Below, in pieces: positions 6,684 to 7,942 of a DNA stretch of 7,942 nt (positions within the stretch are counted from its first letter, which is position 1; each line of letters starts with the position of its first letter). This DNA comes from an uncultured Clostridium sp. (GTDB taxonomy: Bacteria > Bacillota > Clostridia > TANB77 > CAG-508). A program made the position numbers and the translations under genes. The notes beneath the pieces are model-generated. The model ran no database searches, was not told where the DNA came from, and worked only from the letters and a program-made list of their open reading frames with translations. The stretch spans positions 1-7,942 of the forward strand of contig USDL01000033.1 in NCBI GenBank assembly GCA_900553365.1, read 5' to 3'.

Positions 6684-6998
6684 ATGGCTCGGGAAGAAAA
6701 AACTAAAATTGAAGACCAGATAGAAAGAATTTCTACAATATTCAAAACTGTATTTGAGAAAAATGTCAAATATACAGTTAAAGACATTGAACCAGTTTAC
6801 GAGAAACTGAAAGAAATGGAGAATAATGTTGAGATTCAACTTATGGTTAACAATGCAAAGTTCAAGAAAAGCAAATCAATCTTTGAAAGAGGAAAAATCA
6901 AGAGAAAGATAGTGCGATTACTCGATAACCAAGAAGATATCAAAAATCTATTCATCGTTTATGATGAATTCGTAAAGAGTGCTTCTCCCGAAAAGTAA
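6684..6998 (+). CDS. Small charged helical protein of unknown function, 104 residues
   Basis: I do not recognise this protein. It is rich in Lys, Glu and Ile, has no cysteine, no tryptophan and no membrane segment or signal peptide, and looks mostly alpha-helical. Likely helices are about 5-27, 33-48 and a basic stretch KFKKSKSIFERGKIKRKIVR (59-78), then 82-99. The basic stretch could contact nucleic acid or a ribosomal surface, but that is inference only. Translation is well supported by GGAGG (6672-6676), 7 bases before the ATG, and by a near-consensus promoter with an extended -10. G+C is about 31% by hand count, like its neighbours, so it looks native. It lies between fbp and engB and ends at a hairpin shared with the convergent engB. 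Confidence 0.8.
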   Translation: MAREEKTKIEDQIERISTIFKTVFEKNVKYTVKDIEPVYEKLKEMENNVEIQLMVNNAKFKKSKSIFERGKIKRKIVRLLDNQEDIKNLFIVYDEFVKSASPEK

Positions 6999-6999
6999 G

Positions 7000-7035
7000 G
7001 GAAAAGAGGTATAACGAAAGTTATACCTCTTTTCC
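7000..7035. terminator. Hairpin between the 104-residue gene and engB
   Basis: A perfect 16-bp stem (7000-7015 with 7020-7035) is capped by a GAAA tetraloop on the + strand. It begins directly after the + strand stop codon and its right arm covers the last 15 bases of the convergent engB coding sequence. The downstream T run is poor on the + strand (the TTTT lies inside the stem), so it may act as a weak terminator or as a 3'-end stabiliser for one or both transcripts. Confidence 0.7.
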
Positions 7036-7603
7036 TATTTCTTCCCAAACAGCTTCTGAATATATTCTCTTCTCAGAAGAAAATGGTAAAAATTTTAAAT
7101 CTTTTAAAGGATTAAGTTTTTCTTGTAAGTCTTGAACTGTGTTATCTACCTTTGTTGGAGCCAATTTATCGGCTTTATTTGCCAAAACCAAACATGGAAA
7201 CCTAGTATTTATTATATAGTTATACATCATAACATCATTTTCAGTTGGGGCATGGCGTATATCTATTAAAAACACAATTAAAGCAATTTGTTTTCTATTA
7301 GATAGGTAATGCTCAATGAATTCTCCAACTTTAACTTGTTCTTGTTTAGACATTTTACTAAAACCATAACCAGGTAAATCTACGAAATAGAAGTTATCAT
7401 CAACATTGTAAAAGTTAATTTGCCTTGTTTTGCCAGGCTCGCTACTGGTTCTAGCTAAGCTCTTTCTCATAAGCATTGTATTAATAAATGAAGATTTACC
7501 AACATTAGATTTTCCGAACTAATACAATTTCAGGCAAATCAGTTTTAGGATATTGAGATTCAGAAACAGCAGATATCTCAAATTTTGGATTTTTAACTAA
7601 CAT
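7021..7603 (-). pseudogene. engB: Ribosome biogenesis GTPase EngB/YsxC, frameshifted
   Basis: The - strand encodes EngB (YsxC/YihA), a GTPase of the TrmE-Era-EngA-EngB group needed for 50S subunit assembly, but the reading frame is broken. From the ATG at 7603, with AAGGAG 7 bases upstream (complement of 7611-7616), 29 residues read MLVKNPKFEISAVSESQYP up to PEIVLV, matching the family N-terminus. Reading on then meets a stop three codons later. Dropping one base (G at 7516 on the + strand) restores GKSNVGKSSFINT, the G1/Walker A motif, and the frame continues to the stop at 7021. The repaired protein has 193 residues, the usual length, with G3 DLPGYG (75-80), G4 NKAD (142-145) and SSE (175-177). 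The ATG at 7476 lies after Walker A, so a product from it could not bind GTP normally. Because EngB is usually essential, a sequencing or assembly error is at least as likely as a real mutation. Confidence 0.92.
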
Positions 7604-7629
7604 AAATATTCTCCTTAAAATCAAAGTAG

Positions 7630-7653
7630 GGGACGGCCTTTAAAACCGTTCCC
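7630..7653 (-). other. Intercistronic hairpin between serS and engB
   Basis: On the - strand GGGAACGG can pair with CCGTCCC with one bulged A around a 9-base loop. It sits between the serS stop (7665) and the engB ribosome binding site (7611-7616). No T run follows, so it is unlikely to be an efficient terminator; serS and engB may be co-transcribed with this as a processing or attenuation structure. Confidence 0.4.
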
Positions 7654-7664
7654 AATATTAAATT

Positions 7665-7942
7665 TTATTTATTTGGTCTTAGAACTTCAGTTCCGCCCAT
7701 ATAAGGTCTTAATACTTCTGGTATTGTAACACTTCCATCAGCTTGGTAGTGATTTTCTAAAAAGGCTATAAGCATACGAGGAGGAGCAACTACTGTATTA
7801 TTTAAAGTATGTGCAAAATAATTTCCTTTTTCACCTTTTACACGAATTCCTAAACGTCTACTTTGTGCGTCTGTTAAGTTAGAACAGCTACCAACTTCAA
7901 AATATTTCTTTTGACGAGGAGACCATGCCTCAACATCACAAG
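7665..7942 (-). CDS. serS: Seryl-tRNA synthetase, C-terminal part
   Basis: The gene runs off the window's right end; the last 91 residues are visible. SerRS is a class IIa synthetase that charges tRNA-Ser, and also tRNA-Sec where present, with serine. Recognisable SerRS blocks are DVEAWSPRQKKYFEVGSCSN, LTDAQSRRLGIR, the segment leading into motif 3 (FAHTLNNTVVAPPRMLIAF, followed by LEN) and the C-terminal DGSVTIPEVLRPYMGG. The motif 3 region differs from the common bacterial form, in which NGSGLAVGR stands where NNTVVAPPR stands here; the arginine is kept. This suggests a divergent SerRS subgroup rather than damage, since the flanking blocks are intact. The gene lies 61 bases upstream of engB in the same direction. 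Any T-box or promoter would lie beyond the window. Confidence 0.95.
   Translation of the reverse strand, partial: CDVEAWSPRQKKYFEVGSCSNLTDAQSRRLGIRVKGEKGNYFAHTLNNTVVAPPRMLIAFLENHYQADGSVTIPEVLRPYMGGTEVLRPNK

Noticed and set aside
7510..7525. Programmed frameshifting in engB
   Set aside because: There is no slippery heptamer or stimulatory element, and a GTT to TTC slip would pair poorly with the Val tRNA. EngB is not known to me to use recoding.

Overview
The window is AT-rich (codons end mostly in A or T) with mostly strong purine-rich ribosome binding sites. It carries a T-box ahead of a tRNA synthetase gene, a long-form ribosome hibernation factor and a class III fructose-1,6-bisphosphatase. 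Together these point to a low-GC Bacillota, most likely a member of the Clostridia; I cannot name the species. It looks like ordinary core chromosome. I see no mobile element, CRISPR array, rRNA or tRNA.

Layout. On the + strand, positions 30-1335 carry hpf and rpiA (ribose-5-phosphate isomerase A), separated by a terminator hairpin. On the - strand, 1370-2245 is a RluA/RluD-type pseudouridine synthase that converges on rpiA over a shared terminator. Divergent promoters at about 2264-2329 serve that gene and a + strand transcript of about 400 nt encoding an unrecognised 94-residue protein (2451-2735). That transcript has a long leader and ends at a shared hairpin facing asnS. asnS (asparaginyl-tRNA synthetase, 2804-4189, - strand) is preceded by a T-box leader (about 4235-4441) and its promoter. 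A separate divergent promoter drives fbp (4624-6597, + strand). Next comes an unrecognised 104-residue charged protein (6684-6998) with its own strong promoter. It converges on engB (7021-7603, - strand), which is broken by one extra base just before its Walker A motif. The 3' end of serS (7665-7942, - strand) closes the window, upstream of engB in the same orientation.

The known genes fall into two themes: translation (hpf, pseudouridine synthase, asnS, engB, serS) and central carbon metabolism (rpiA, fbp, which supply pentose and hexose phosphates). They mostly sit in short transcription units, and the three convergent junctions each share one hairpin. I found no convincing new multi-gene system. 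The points most worth a second look are the engB frameshift, the two unrecognised small genes with strong promoters of their own, the hairpin at the start of the 94-residue gene's leader, and the T-box of asnS.
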